Positions 45,395 to 57,793 of a stretch of DNA of 64,000 nucleotides are shown here, one piece after another (position 1 is the first letter of the stretch; every line of letters begins with the position of its first letter). The notes under the pieces were generated by a model. The model made no database searches and was not told the DNA's origin. It saw nothing but the letters and a program-made list of their open reading frames with translations. Origin of the DNA: Bolinopsis microptera (lineage: Eukaryota > Ctenophora > Tentaculata > Lobata > Bolinopsidae); the NCBI RefSeq assembly GCF_026151205.1, contig NC_087074.1, forward strand, positions 14,221,167-14,285,166, in the 5' to 3' direction. The translations under genes were made by a program, and so were the position numbers.

Positions 45395-46515
45395 GTAAGT
45401 TTTGTGAGAGCTAGTTTTCTTCTCAGAAATACTCTCACTTTTTTAAATTTAATATGCTAAAGACTTTTTACTGTACTAACTATAAATTACGCGACTTGCG
45501 GTATAACTGTGTAAAACAGCTGCGAACTGCTTAACAACTGCTTAATACAACTTCAGACTGTCAAACCTTCATTGTATTTAACCAGCTGTCAAACCATTAT
45601 TCCATTACTGACACGTGTTAAATGAACCGATAATTTGTTATGCGGTTATGAGAGGTGGGTAATATTATATACTATGTATTATACCAGGTGGTATGTAAGT
45701 ATAACTGCACTCAGTACTGCTGTTTAACCACCTCTCCGAACTTCAAATGTTATTAGTCATAGTAATAATAATGCTGCTGCATTAGTAGTTAGTCATTGTA
45801 ATGATAATACTGGATTAGTATTAGTCATAGTACCTGTAAATACCGATTACTGTCTCTTCTTTTATGTAAATATTGCATTATTCTGTTGCGATTGAATATG
45901 TTGTTTTTTTGTCATTGTCTTACTGTATTTTGTTTGTATTTTTTAAAAGCACGTACTACTCAGTTGCTTTCATCGTGAAATATAGAATTCCGGACCTGCT
46001 CAGTCCGGAACTGCTAAACTCCGGCTGAAGAGGGGGGGGGGTCTGAAATGACAAAAATCTGACTTACTTTACATGTGGACGATCTTTAATTACAAGCATG
46101 AAATTATACAAAATTACCTCAAAATTTATCATACAGCTAAATAGTGCATCTAATTAAACAACTTCCGTGTTAAATGAGAACTTGACGCACAAATCAGAAT
46201 AACAATACCCAATAACGTCACTTAAATTGTATTTCACGTGACGTCATATAATTCATTTGCTTTAATAATCAATTATTCAATACTCTTCAATCAGCGTCCT
46301 GTCGGCGCGTTTGTGTCAGCTTACAACACAATAACGATTCATCAAATGATTCTTATTATTAATAATATTTTATTAATATTTATGAAAATTAGACCGTTTT
46401 GCATTAACAAAGCTTTACTTCATTCTAATTAATGAGTACGACAGGCTTTTTAATATATTAACAATATTTTGTTCAGATCTCCAGTAAATAAATAACACAT
46501 TAATGGCTTTCACTG

Positions 46516-47023
46516 TAACAGCCGGCTAACAGCCATCTAACAGCCGGCTAATAGCCATCTAACAGCCGGCTAATAGCCATCTTACAGCCGGCTAAAGCCT
46601 CTAACAGCCGGCTACTAGCGATCTAACAGCCGGCTAATAGCCATCTAACAGCCGGCCTAATAGCCTCTAACAGCCGGCTAATAGCCAATCTAACAGCCGG
46701 CTAATAGCCATCTAACAGCCGGCTAATAGACCATCTAACAGCCGGCTATAGCCATCGAACAGCCGGCTATAGCCTCTAACAGCCGGCTAATAGCCATCTA
46801 ACAGCCGGCTAATAGCCATCTAAGGCTAATAGCCAGCTAACAGCCGGCTAATAGCCATCTAACAGTCGGCTAATAGCCATCTAACAGCCGGCTAATAGCC
46901 ATCTAACAGCCGGCTAATAGCCATCTAACAGCCGGCTAATAGCCATCTAACAGCCGGCTAATAGCCATCTAACAGCTGGCTAATAGCCATCTAACAGCCG
47001 GCTAATAGCCATCTAACAGCCGG
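46516..47023. repeat. 22-bp satellite AACAGCCGGCTAATAGCCATCT, array 1
   Basis: About 23 copies with small indels and substitutions; more degenerate at the left edge than in the middle. Each unit contains the palindrome AGCCGGCT. Confidence 0.97.
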
Positions 47024-48765
47024 TCAGCATTGTACCTATTTGCCGACATTTATTCAAATTGATATTCGTCCAAAACAATGCCCAGACCTAAATAGATCCA
47101 TTAAGAAGGAGACTGAGTTTATCTGACTGAGCCCAAACTTGATTAGATTTAATTGTTAGAAGATGGCGTTTATCAATTCCATTCGCATCTCATTTTGTTT
47201 GCCTTCAGGTTGCCTATCTTTATTCCCATTGTTTATACCCTTTTCATTGGTATCAGACTATTAGTCCAAAAATATTTTCAACATGAAAAAATAATATGAC
47301 AATGCAAAATCTGACAGAAGTTGTTTAGGATATATTGTGAACATAATTCAGGGCAACTTCCTTTTCTTCCCAACTATCCCGATTTTAAACCCCATTGTGA
47401 ATTAATTAGTTAATTGAATTACTGTTTGGTGCGAAAGTCATCGCATCAACATTTGGTGCCTGGATGGGCGTGACACAATGACAAACCACTTTTACTTTAT
47501 CTTTTCGCTCAATTACATCCTACAATGAGCCCATTACCCGCAGTACGGGCCGTACCCCGGTTTAATACGCTACTTTGGCCACTTTACCCTAACCTAGCCA
47601 CATTACCACATTAACACACGAACACACCCTGCTCTGCTTTCTACCTTGTAATATGGGTCCTTAAAAGGTCCCTGCTCTATAACCCTCTTACATGACCCTT
47701 TAATTTGCTTGTTCAGTTACTCGTTAAAATGAACCTCTTAACCATGAGTGCTGGATACAGGGAGACCGCCACGGAGGAACGTGTAGATGGCTTCGTTCTT
47801 GTGTTGATTGCTGGTCCAATCTCGTCCTTTCTCACCAACTCTTCATTAGCTTTTAGATAGTTCCTTGTTTTCGTTGGTTTAGATTCGACCTTTTAAATTG
47901 TGTGCATCAGTTCAGCTTGAATACCAAGAGAGCTATATGTGGGGCGTGGGCTACCCACTCAGAATCTTCATTGACAAAGCTTTGATATCTAGTTCACATC
48001 AATTTCATTCAACACGGACATTGTTGCCATTTTAGTTAACATGTCACACTTGTTATGTTCCAAATACATTGATACAATACATATTATATACGTATTACTT
48101 GTTATGTTGCATAATGACGTCTTTCGTGAGGTTTTTTCCAGTTAACTGTTTACTATTTATAACTTCCACTCATCTTATTCTTAATGATCTGTAAAATATG
48201 CTATAATGGTTAATACTTAATTGTCATTTCTTTTTGTCGGTTCATCACCGATCCAACTTCAAGGGCTCAAAATAATCATGGATGTAGCTGGTATCTGAAT
48301 TAATGTAAATGCAAGATAAGGTTATACATCAGGATTCAAGATGATGTATCGTACAGTCTCTAAAAGCTTTGTCGATCTGTACCAAATTGACCAGTTCCAC
48401 TGTAATTGAAAAGTTTAGATTTGACTGTGGCGTTTCGTACCAATTTTTGTTAGACGGGAATTAAAACGACGATATTTCTGTACCAAGTCCAACAATGCCC
48501 TGCAATCAGCAAATAAAGGATAATCCTGCATTTTATTCACTTTGATTCTAAAATTTCTTATCAGACAATTCTCAAGAAGGATCCATTAATTTGTCTATTT
48601 AGTCTAATTATCCGAATTTTTATTCGCAATAAAATCGTCACATCTATTAATTTTAAATTTTAATTGTGTGGTCAAAACAATGATAGTGGTTACCAGGTCA
48701 TAGTCACGTGACCTCAGCCATGATAGTGGTATTAAGACCGAGCACAAATGTCAAAGTTATGTTAA

Positions 48766-49381
48766 GGGGGCAGGGGGGGGGGTCTTTATGAAATTTCTCT
48801 CGAAATTGATTTTATAATTGTTTCTAACAGAGGGGAGTGATATCTATCTGCTACTTTTGGTCCCATGGAAAAATATTGTTCCTAGCCGAAATTATTGCCG
48901 CTCATGTGTAATTGTTTTGTGCGAGCGATTTTCAATCGTGCGCCCTGAAAATCGAGTCTAAAAATCTATCTCCTCCTACAAGGTGAGCAATCACCTTGAA
49001 ACTTTCAGGATATGTTCTAAGGACCATTTAAAAACTTTTACTCGTTTTAGAATTTCGAGATAGGCCTTTAAACATTTTTAATTCCATTTTGAAAATCTTG
49101 GACCTAGAAAAATCGTCAAAAAAAGAGGTCCAAGATTTTCAAAATCGAATAATAAAACGAGCAAAAGTTTCTAAATGGTCCTTAGAACATATCCTGAAAG
49201 TTTCAGGGTGATTACTCAAAAAATGTAGCAGGAGATACATGACCTTTGGCCGGCAATAATTTCGGCTAGGAACAATATTTTTCCATGGGACCAAAAGTAG
49301 CAGATAGATATCACTCCCCTCTATTAGAAATAACTATAAAATCAATTTCGAGAGAAATTTCATAAAGACCCCCCTACCCCC
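48766..49381. mobile_element. 616-bp near-palindromic element with TTAA flanks (copy 1)
   Basis: TTAA at 48762-48765 and 49382-49385. Ends are GGGGGCAGGGGG and the complement of GGGGGTAGGGGG. The arms pair over almost the whole length around a centre near 49105 (AAATCGTCAAAAAAAGAGG). TTAA duplication is typical of piggyBac and Kolobok elements, and this one is non-autonomous. Confidence 0.85.
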
Positions 49382-49786
49382 TTAATCTATAAGAAGGTTT
49401 GGTTGATCTGTGGTTAAGGTCTTGTTGATTTGTGACCTCGACATTTGATGAATGATGGGGTAATTTGGAGGATAGAAACGATAGCTATCGTGCTGAACAA
49501 CGGTTCTATCCTCCAAATTGCCTCATCATTTGTTTTCAAATTGCCTCATCAATTGTCTTCACATTGCTTTGTCATTTGTCTCCACATTGCTTTGTCATTT
49601 GATTTTGCAACTAAAGTCTAAATTGCCACTGAATAACCATGCCACAAATCTAGTCTCAAACACTTGCCCCATTTAACTAACTTTCTGAGTGTTTACATCC
49701 AGCTCAGCTTTATGTCAGCTATCTCATACATTTGTAAGAACAAACATTGCATTGTCATGTATTCCTGCAGCTTCAATCTGCATTTA

Positions 49787-50019
49787 TCATATATTATGAT
49801 TTATAATTATCATAAAACGTAGTAGAATCACGTGTCGAGCAGTTGTGAAAAGTAGCAGCCTGCCCCCTCTCTCTTGAATAATACATGCGGAGTAAGACCT
49901 GTCAACTGAGTGCTCTTTGGTTTGCAGCATAACTTTGTTCACTTTGTAATCATTTGGCAATGAATCATCAGTTGGATATGACCCAGAATCTTCACACCGA
50001 ATGCTGTCCGGTAAGTATA
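49787..50019 (-). CDS. Minus-strand coding exon in duplicated unit, copy 1
   Basis: Acceptor ACTTTTAGTGCAG at 50020 opens a frame of 77 codons to TGA at 49787. The translation is gene-like: YLPDSIRCEDSGSYPTDD then NDYKVNKVMLQTKEHS and YSACIIQERGG. The last 20 or so residues may be read into an intron (a possible donor is CGACAC|GTGATT), so the true 3' end is unsure. Upstream exons are not found; the next element upstream is a transposon at 50147. Not recognised. Confidence 0.45.
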
Positions 50020-50146
50020 CTGCACTAAAAGTAAAATATGCTAAATGCACGTGTGCTAACTGCACGTGTGCTGTAGCTAGAGTTTTGTTTCTCGTTTCTT
50101 GTTTTATGGTATTCTCATTTTGTTTTATCGTGTGATCAGATTGAAC

Positions 50147-50514
50147 CATAGTTGTTAAGTTCGTCGAAGAAATGCGAAAAGTTCGTCCAGTTCGGCACCT
50201 TTTAAAAATTCGTGAAAATTCGTGAAAATTCGTTGCGTAAATTTTCTTGGCATATGTTTTGATTTTATAATGAATGGCTTAGGTGCGATCACTATTACAC
50301 TTGTAAACAAGTGCGCTGTATACAATATTGTATAGCGTGTACGCCGTGTACAATTTGTGGTGAGCAAAATTTAGAAAATTGGTATTTCAATTGTCCAGTG
50401 ATCTGAATTTTGGGAGGTCATTAAAAATTCGGTTAAAGTTCGTCTATTTCGTTACAAAATTCGTCCAGTTCGGCACCTTTTTAAAGTTCGTCCAGGACGT
50501 CCGTAACAACTATG
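50147..50514. mobile_element. 368-bp hAT-like element, 8-bp duplication GATTGAAC (copy 1)
   Basis: Perfect GATTGAAC at 50139-50146 and 50515-50522. Ends are CATAGTTGTTAAGTTCGTC and the complement of CATAGTTGTTACGGACGTCC. GTTCGTCCAGTTCGGCACC occurs directly repeated near both ends. No transposase. Confidence 0.9.
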
Positions 50515-51157
50515 GATTGAACTATCGCTGTCAACATGAATTTGTAAAAATATTGACGACATTATCACAAATTGTCCGATTTTGCAAAAGCACGTGCCTA
50601 AAAATCATAATTACTTAAACTTTTGCTTCCGTCATCGTCCGGCCTGCACTTACGTGCTTACTTAGTTTGGCTGAAGAAGGAAATTTGTCCACTAGTAATC
50701 TTATAAGCTGCATGATACAACGCCCTTACTAAAATAAATGCAACCCTCTTAAATCAAGCAAATTTTCAATCCACCAACTACGTAATGCTCGTTATTAACG
50801 GGTTTGCATAAAATACCCCTGGTACACGTGACATGTCATGTGCATGACGACAGCTTTTTTTATTAGTTCCAATCCTTACTGTGGGCAAGCTTAACATACC
50901 AGAGTTATTGAATATTGTTTCTTTTTATTAGTCTACTTACAGCTCCGCTTTCTGTAAATTGTGAACTGTCTCTTTCATGCTGCTTGAATCTATGCCTTTT
51001 ATGGGTACGATTACGTAGTTTTTAGTTTTTACCCCCTTAAATTTCATCTCACGACATTTTACTGATTTTAATATTTTGCCAAAGAAATATAAATCTGAGA
51101 TTTTTAGACAGTTAAAGGTTGATATGGCGGTTTTTATAAACCGCCGTTATTAGGTAC

Positions 51158-51253
51158 GGCAATTCGGTAATCTGTCGATGGTCACTTAACGCACGGTCAA
51201 GGCACGGTTAACGCACAATTAACGGACACTTAACGCACGGTTACCGAATTGCC
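51158..51253. mobile_element. 96-bp element, 8-bp duplication TTAGGTAC (copy 1)
   Basis: Ends GGCAATTCGGTAA and exact complement; TTAGGTAC at 51150-51157 and 51254-51261. The interior has repeats of TTAACGCACGGT. It starts with GGCA and makes an 8-bp duplication, like the 6.26-kb foldback element. A GGCGG...CCGCC hairpin sits just outside at 51126-51145. Confidence 0.88.
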
Positions 51254-51470
51254 TTAGGTACTTGCGCACTCATTAGAGAAGGCTAAAAGTAAAAGTCGCT
51301 ATTTTGGTGTTTGCTCTCTATCGAACAAATTTTTGCAAGAAAAATTAGACAATCTGTTGTGTTTGAATTGCGTCTTCACTTTTTGGGCATAAACTCATGA
51401 CTGAATCTGGTTAAGCACTTTAGCTTATAAACGGTTATTTGACTTTTCAAGATTTAGATAAGTTCTAACT

Positions 51471-51649
51471 TTAAAAAGATTTCTTTAAGTGTACTTCTAT
51501 AATACTCCATACGGATATATAAACGGCATCTTTGACTGATTTAACTACTTTTCTCTTCATTTTAAATTCCCATTCGATCATGAAGCGTGCGTCACTAGGT
51601 GATAATTCTTTTCTTTCTTTTGAAAATCTTATTCTTTTTGTGGTTTTAT
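51471..51649 (-). pseudogene. Coding exon truncated by the duplication junction
   Basis: It carries the same C-terminal reading frame as the copy at 56581-56781 (KELSPSDARFMIEWEF... HLKKSF, stop at 51471). Its upstream part is replaced by satellite DNA at 51650, so the acceptor and first eight or so codons are lost. Confidence 0.6.
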
Positions 51650-52139
51650 AGCCATCTAACAGCCGGCTAATAGCCATCTAACAGCCGGCTAATAGCCATC
51701 TAACAGCCGGCTAATAGCCATCTAACAGCCGGCTAATAGCCATCTAACAGCCGGCTTATAGCCATCTAACAGCCGGCTTATAGCCATCTAACAGCCGGCT
51801 AACAGCCGGCTAATAGCCATCTAACAGCCGGCTAATAGCCCTCTAACAGCCGGCTAATAGCCATCTAACAGCCGGCTAATAGCCATCTAACAGCCGGCTA
51901 ATAGCCATCTAACAGCCGGCTAATAGCCATCTAACAGCCGGCTAATAGCCAGCTAACAGCCGGCTAATAGCCATCTAACAGTCGGCTAATAGCCATCTAA
52001 CAGCCGGCTAATAGCCATCTAACAGCCGGCTAATAGCCATCTAACAGCCGGCTAATAGCCATCTAACAGCCGGCTAATAGCCATCTAACAGCTGGCTAAT
52101 AGCCATCTAACAGCCGGCTAATAGCCATCTAACAGCCGG
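51650..52139. repeat. 22-bp satellite, array 2 (duplication junction)
   Basis: About 22 copies of AACAGCCGGCTAATAGCCATCT. More homogeneous than array 1. It abuts copy 1 at TTTTAT|AGCCATCT. Confidence 0.97.
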
Positions 52140-53875
52140 TCAGCATTGTACCTATTTGCCGACATTTATTCAAATTGATATTCGTCCAAAACAATGCCCA
52201 GACCTAAATAGATCCATTAAGAAGGAGACTGAGTTTATCTGACTGAGCCCAAACTTGATTAGATTTAATTGTTAGAAGACGGCGTTTATCAATTCCATTC
52301 GCATCTCATTTTGTTCGCCTTCAGGTTGCCTATCTTTATTCCCATTGTTTATAGCCTTTTTATTGGTATCAGACTATTAGTCCAAAAATATTTTCAACAT
52401 GAAAAAATAATATGACAATGCAAAATCTGACAGAAGTTGTTTAGGATATATTGTGAACATAATTCAGGGCAACTTCCTTTTCTTCCCAACTATCCCGATT
52501 TCAAAACCCCATTGTGAATCAATTAGTTAATTGAATTACTGTTTGGTGCGAAAGTCATCGCATCAACATTTGGTGCCTGGATGGGCGTGACACAATGACA
52601 AACCACTTTTACTTTATCTTTTCGCTCAATTACATCCTACAATGAGCCCATTACCCGCAGTACGGGCCGTACCCCGGTTTAATACGCTACTTTGGCCACT
52701 TTACCCTAACCTAGCCACATTACCACATTAACACACGAACACACCCTGCTCTGCTTTCTACCTTGTAATATGGGTCCTTAAAAGGTCCCTGCTCTATAAC
52801 CCTCTTACATGACCCTTTAATTTGCTTGTTCAGTTACTCGTTAAAATGAACCTCTTAACCATGAGTGCTGGATACAGGGAGACCGCCACGGAGGAACGTG
52901 TAGATGGCTTCGTTCTTGTGTTGATTGCTGGTCCAATCTCGTCCTTTCTCACCAACTCTTCATTAGCTTTTAGATAGTTCCTTGTTTTCGTTGGTTTAGA
53001 TTCGACCTTTTAAATTGTGTGCATCAGTTCAGCTTGAATACCAAGAGAGCTATATGTGGGGCGTGGGCTACCCACTCAGAATCTTCATTGACAAAGCTTT
53101 GATATCTAGTTCACATCAATTTCATTCAACACGGACATTGTTGCCATTTTAGTTAACATGTCACACTTGTTATGTTCCAAATACATTGATACAATACATA
53201 TTATATACGTATTACTTGTTATGTTGCATAATGACGTCTTTCGTGAGGTTTTTTCCAGTTAACTGTTTACTATTTATAACTTCCACTCATCTTATTCTTA
53301 ATGATCTGTAAAATATGCTATAAATGGTTAATACTTAATTGTCATTTCTTTTTGTCGGTTCATCACCGATCCAACTTCAAGGGCTCAAAATAATCATGGA
53401 TGTAGCTGGTATCTGAATTAATGTAAATGCAAGATAAGGTTATACATCAGGATTCAAGATGATGTATCGTACAGTCTCTAAAAGCTTTGTCGATCTGACC
53501 AGTTCCACTGTAATTGAAAAGTTTAGATTTGACTGTGGCGATTCGTACCAATTTTTGTTAGACGGGAATTAAAACGACGATATTTCTGTACCAAGCCTAA
53601 CAATGCCCTGCATTCAGCAAATAAAGGATAATCCTGCATTTTATTCACTTTTATTCTAAAATTTCTTATCAGACAATTCTCAAGAAGGATCCATTAATTT
53701 GTCTATTTAGTCTAATTATCCGAATTTTTATTCGCAATAAAATCGTCACATCTATTAATTTTAAATTTTAATTGTGTGGTCAAAACAATGTGATAGTGGT
53801 TACCAGGTCATAGTCACGTGACCTCAGCCATGATAGTGGTATTAAGACCGAGCACAAATGTCAAAGTTATGTTAA

Positions 53876-54491
53876 GGGGGCAGGGGGGGGGGTCTTTATG
53901 AAATTTCTCTCGAAATTGATTTTATAATTGTTTCTAACAGAGGGGAGTGATATCTATCTGCTACTTTTGGTCCCATGGAAAAATATTGTTCCTAGCCGAA
54001 ATTATTGCCGCTCATGTGTAATTGTTTTGTGCGAGCGATTTTCAATCGTGCGCCCTGAAAATCGAGTCTAAAAATCTATCTCCTCCTACAAGGTGAGCAA
54101 TCACCTTGAAACTTTCAGGATATGTTCTAAGGACCATTTAAAAACTTTTACTCGTTTTAGAATTTCGAGATAGGCCTTTAAACATTTTTAATTCCATTTT
54201 GAAAATCTTGGACCTAGAAAAATCGTCAAAAAAAGAGGTCCAAGATTTTCAAAATCGAATAATAAAACGAGCAAAAGTTTCTAAATGGTCCTTAGAACAT
54301 ATCCTGAAAGTTTCAGGGTGATTACTCAAAAAATGTAGCAGGAGATACATGACCTTTGGCCGGCAATAATTTCGGCTAGGAACAATATTTTTCCATGGGA
54401 CCAAAAGTAGCAGATAGATATCACTCCCCTCTATTAGAAATAACTATAAAATCAATTTCGAGAGAAATTTCATAAAGACCCCCCTACCCCC
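53876..54491. mobile_element. TTAA-flanked near-palindromic element, copy 2
   Basis: Same element as 48766-49381, shifted by 5110 through duplication of the host segment, not a separate insertion (same flanks). Confidence 0.9.
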
Positions 54492-54896
54492 TTAATCTAT
54501 AAGAAGGTTTGGTTGATCTGTGGTTAAGGTCTTGTTGATTTGTGACCTCGACATTTGATGAATGATGGGGTAATTTGGAGGATAGAAACGATAGCTATCG
54601 TGCTGAACAACGGTTCTATCCTCCAAATTGCCTCATCATTTGTTTTCAAATTGCCTCATCAATTGTCTTCACATTGCTTTGTCATTTGTCTCCACATTGC
54701 TTTGTCATTTGATTTTGCAACTAAAGTCTAAATTGCCACTGAATAACCATGCCACAAATCTAGTCTCAAACACTTGCCCCATTTAACTAACTTTCTGAGT
54801 GTTTACATCCAGCTCAGCTTTATGTCAGCTATCTCATACATTTGTAAGAACAAACATTGCATTGTCATGTATTCCTGCAGCTTCAATCTGCATTTA

Positions 54897-55129
54897 TCAT
54901 ATATTATGATTTATAATTATCATAAAACGTAGTAGAATCACGTGTCGAGCAGTTGTGAAAAGTAGCAGCCTGCCCCCTCTCTCTTGAATAATACATGCGG
55001 AGTAAGACCTGTCAACTGAGTGCTCTTTGGTTTGCAGCATAACTTTGTTCACTTTGTAATCATTTGGCAATGAATCATCAGTTGGATATGACCCAGAATC
55101 TTCACACCGAATGCTGTCCGGTAAGTATA
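54897..55129 (-). CDS. Minus-strand coding exon in duplicated unit, copy 2
   Basis: Identical translation to 49787-50019, with the same acceptor. Both copies keep the frame open, as expected if the duplication is very recent. Confidence 0.45.
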
Positions 55130-55256
55130 CTGCACTAAAAGTAAAATATGCTAAATGCACGTGTGCTAACTGCACGTGTGCTGTAGCTAGAGTTTTGTTT
55201 CTCGTTTCTTGTTTTATGGTATTCTCATTTTGTTTTATCGTGTGATCAGATTGAAC

Positions 55257-55624
55257 CATAGTTGTTAAGTTCGTCGAAGAAATGCGAAAAGTTCGTCCAG
55301 TTCGGCACCTTTTAAAAATTCGTGAAAATTCGTGAAAATTCGTTGCGTAAATTTTCTTGGCATATGTTTTGATTTTATAATGAATGGCTTAGGTGCGATC
55401 ACTATTACACTTGTAAACAAGTGCGCTGTATACAATATTGTATAGCGTGTACGCCGTGTACAATTTGTGGTGAGCAAAATTTAGAAAATTGGTATTTCAA
55501 TTGTCCAGTGATCTGAATTTTGGGAGGTCATTAAAAATTCGGTTAAAGTTCGTCTATTTCGTTACAAAATTCGTCCAGTTCGGCACCTTTTTAAAGTTCG
55601 TCCAGGACGTCCGTAACAACTATG
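55257..55624. mobile_element. hAT-like element, copy 2 (by duplication)
   Basis: Same ends and GATTGAAC flanks as 50147-50514. Confidence 0.9.
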
Positions 55625-56267
55625 GATTGAACTATCGCTGTCAACATGAATTTGTAAAAATATTGACGACATTATCCCAAATTGTCCGATTTTGCAAAAG
55701 CACGTGCCTAAAAATCATAATTACTTAAACTTTTGCTTCCGTCATCGTCCGGCCTGCACTTACGTGCTTACTTAGTTTGGCTGAAGAAGGAAATTTGTCC
55801 ACTAGTAATCTTATAAGCTGCATGATACAACGCCCTTACTAAAATAAATGCAACCCTCTTAAATCAAGCAAATTTTCAATCCACCAACTACGTAATGCTC
55901 GTTATTAACGGGTTTGCATAAAATACCCCTGGTACACGTGACATGTCATGTGCATGACGACAGCTTTTTTTATTAGTTCCAATCCTTACTGTGGGCAAGC
56001 TTAACATACCAGAGTTATTGAATATTGTTTCTTTTTATTAGTCTACTTACAGCTCCGCTTTCTGTAAATTGTGAACTGTCTCTTTCATGCTGCTTGAATC
56101 TATGCCTTTTATGGGTACGATTACGTAGTTTTTAGTTTTTACCCCCTTAAATTTCATCTCACGACATTTTACTGATTTTAATATTTTGCCAAAGAAATAT
56201 AAATCTGAGATTTTTAGACAGTTAAAGGTTGATATGGCGGTTTTTATAAACCGCCGTTATTAGGTAC

Positions 56268-56363
56268 GGCAATTCGGTAATCTGTCGATGGTCACTTAAC
56301 GCACGGTCAAGGCACGGTTAACGCACAATTAACGGACACTTAACGCACGGTTACCGAATTGCC
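56268..56363. mobile_element. 96-bp GGCA element, copy 2 (by duplication)
   Basis: Same ends and TTAGGTAC flanks as 51158-51253. Confidence 0.88.
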
Positions 56364-56580
56364 TTAGGTACTTGCGCACTCATTAGAGAAGGCTAAAAGT
56401 AAAAGTCGCTATTTTGGTGTTTGCTCTCTATCGAACAAATTTTTGCAAGAAAAATTAGACAATCTGTTGTGTTTGAATTGCGTCTTCACTTTTTGGGCAT
56501 AAACTCATGACTGAATCTGGTTAAGCACTTTAGCTTATAAACGGTTATTTGACTTTTCAAGATTTAGATAAGTTCTAACT

Positions 56581-56781
56581 TTAAAAAGATTTCTTTAAGT
56601 GTACTTCTATAATACTCCATACGGATATATAAACGGCATCTTTGACTGATTTAACTACTTTTCTCTTCATTTTAAATTCCCATTCGATCATGAAGCGTGC
56701 GTCACTAGGTGATAATTCTTTTCTTTCTTTTGAAAATCTTATTCTTTTTGTGGTTTTATTTGGAACTGTCGCTGAACTCCA
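56581..56781 (-). CDS. Minus-strand terminal exon, intact copy
   Basis: From an acceptor at 56782 (GAAATCTAG) the frame is open for 66 residues to TAA: WSSATVPNKTTKRIRFSK, then KELSPSDARFMIEWEFKMKR and VWSIIEVHLKKSF. Basic and mildly amphipathic; no domain recognised. The plus-strand open frame across it is its hydrophobic shadow. Confidence 0.5.
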   Translation of the reverse strand, partial: WSSATVPNKTTKRIRFSKERKELSPSDARFMIEWEFKMKRKVVKSVKDAVYISVWSIIEVHLKKSF

Positions 56782-56919
56782 CTAGATTTCGGAGGATATG
56801 TGCATGGCTTTTTGTTCGCTCTTGTTATCACTTTCTCATTCCACTTCAGCAAAAAAATTTAATTTTTCACCTCCTCATTCTAGTGGCTACCTTTTCAACG
56901 AATTTTTTGGGGTTTGCAG

Positions 56920-57236
56920 AGTAAAGTGGACCCAGAAAGCTTAGCTCCAGAAGGCTTGGCTCCAGAAAGCTTGGCTCCAGAAAGCTTGGCTCCAGAAAGC
57001 TTGGTTTTAGAAAGCTTGGCTCCAGAAAGCTTGGCTCCAGAAAGCTTGGCTCCAGAGAGCGTGGACCCAGAAGTCTTGGTTCCTAACATCTCGGTGCCAG
57101 ACAACTCAGTGCCAGATAACGGTGTTCCAGATAACATTGAACCAGACAGCGTGGCCCTACGGAAACGGAATCACTCACAGAAGAAGAACACCAGCGTCTA
57201 GTGGAGGAATACCGTAAAATGAAAAGTAACCTTGAA
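56920..57236 (+). CDS. Exon with APESL pentapeptide repeats, apparent frameshift
   Basis: Acceptor GGGTTTGCAG opens phase 0 with SKVDPESLAPEGLAPESLAP and about nine 15-base repeats encoding APESL. Related VPDN repeats follow (57080-57130). The frame closes at TAG 57199-57201. From about 57148 another frame gives very gene-like sequence (PTETESLTEEEHQRLVEEYR, then KMKSNLE) to GAA|GTACGT at 57236/57237. So either one base was lost near 57155, or GACAG|CGT at about 57148 is an alternative phase-0 acceptor. The second part is a charged, helix-forming segment. Not recognised. Confidence 0.6.
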
Positions 57237-57591
57237 GTACGTCAACTATTATTAACATAACAACATATCTGATCGCGCTATAAAAATGTTATACAGAAAG
57301 TAAAAACGGGCTTACATATAACACGAAAATGTACACAGCTTATATGATAAACGTAGACTGTGTTATATATTATATAATATATACCGTGTACACACGTTAT
57401 ATATGCACTAGAGTCTTGTTGTGTTAACTCAATTTTGAGCGCGGCGGTTCCGGCTACAGTACACATTGTCCCGCTATTGTTTCTCTTCACTACACAGTAC
57501 ACTTAACTCCTCCTCCTCCTCCTTCTCCTCCTAGTCGGAACTGATAGATGATTAGTGTTGTGTAAGCTTCTGAGCATCATCGAGTATCTTG

Positions 57592-57634
57592 CCCTACATT
57601 GTCCTACATTGTCCTACATTGTCCTACATTGTCC
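57592..57634. repeat. 10-bp tandem repeat TCCTACATTG
   Basis: About four copies, just upstream of a candidate first exon; a TCC/CTC-rich tract lies at 57508-57534. Confidence 0.85.
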
Positions 57635-57793
57635 CGCTCTTGTTGTAGCACACCCTTTGTTTACATTAACTCACTACATCTAGTGTGATCAGTACTGTTG
57701 AGTCGTTGTATTTTTGTAGTGTTTGTAGTCAGTAGTGTTTGTAGTGCAGTAGCGCGACACCAACAGTAGCGCGACACCTGCGACAGACTCGAG

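Larger units (their letters stand above)
46516..51649. repeat. Tandem duplication, copy 1
   Basis: It starts with the 22-bp satellite and ends TGGTTTTAT at 51649, where copy 2 begins with the same satellite. Offset between copies is 5110 over most of the unit. The 3' half (from about 48715) is almost base-identical, while the 5' half has a 10-base indel near 48376 and scattered changes. Contents are a TTAA-flanked palindromic element, a hAT-like element, a 96-bp element and parts of minus-strand exons. Confidence 0.95.
51650..56759. repeat. Tandem duplication, copy 2
   Basis: 5110 bp, colinear with copy 1; after 56759 the sequence enters unique DNA (TTGGAACTGTCGC). Within it are the second copies of the TTAA element (53876-54491), hAT-like element (55257-55624), 96-bp element (56268-56363) and the minus exon (54897-55129). 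Confidence 0.95.
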
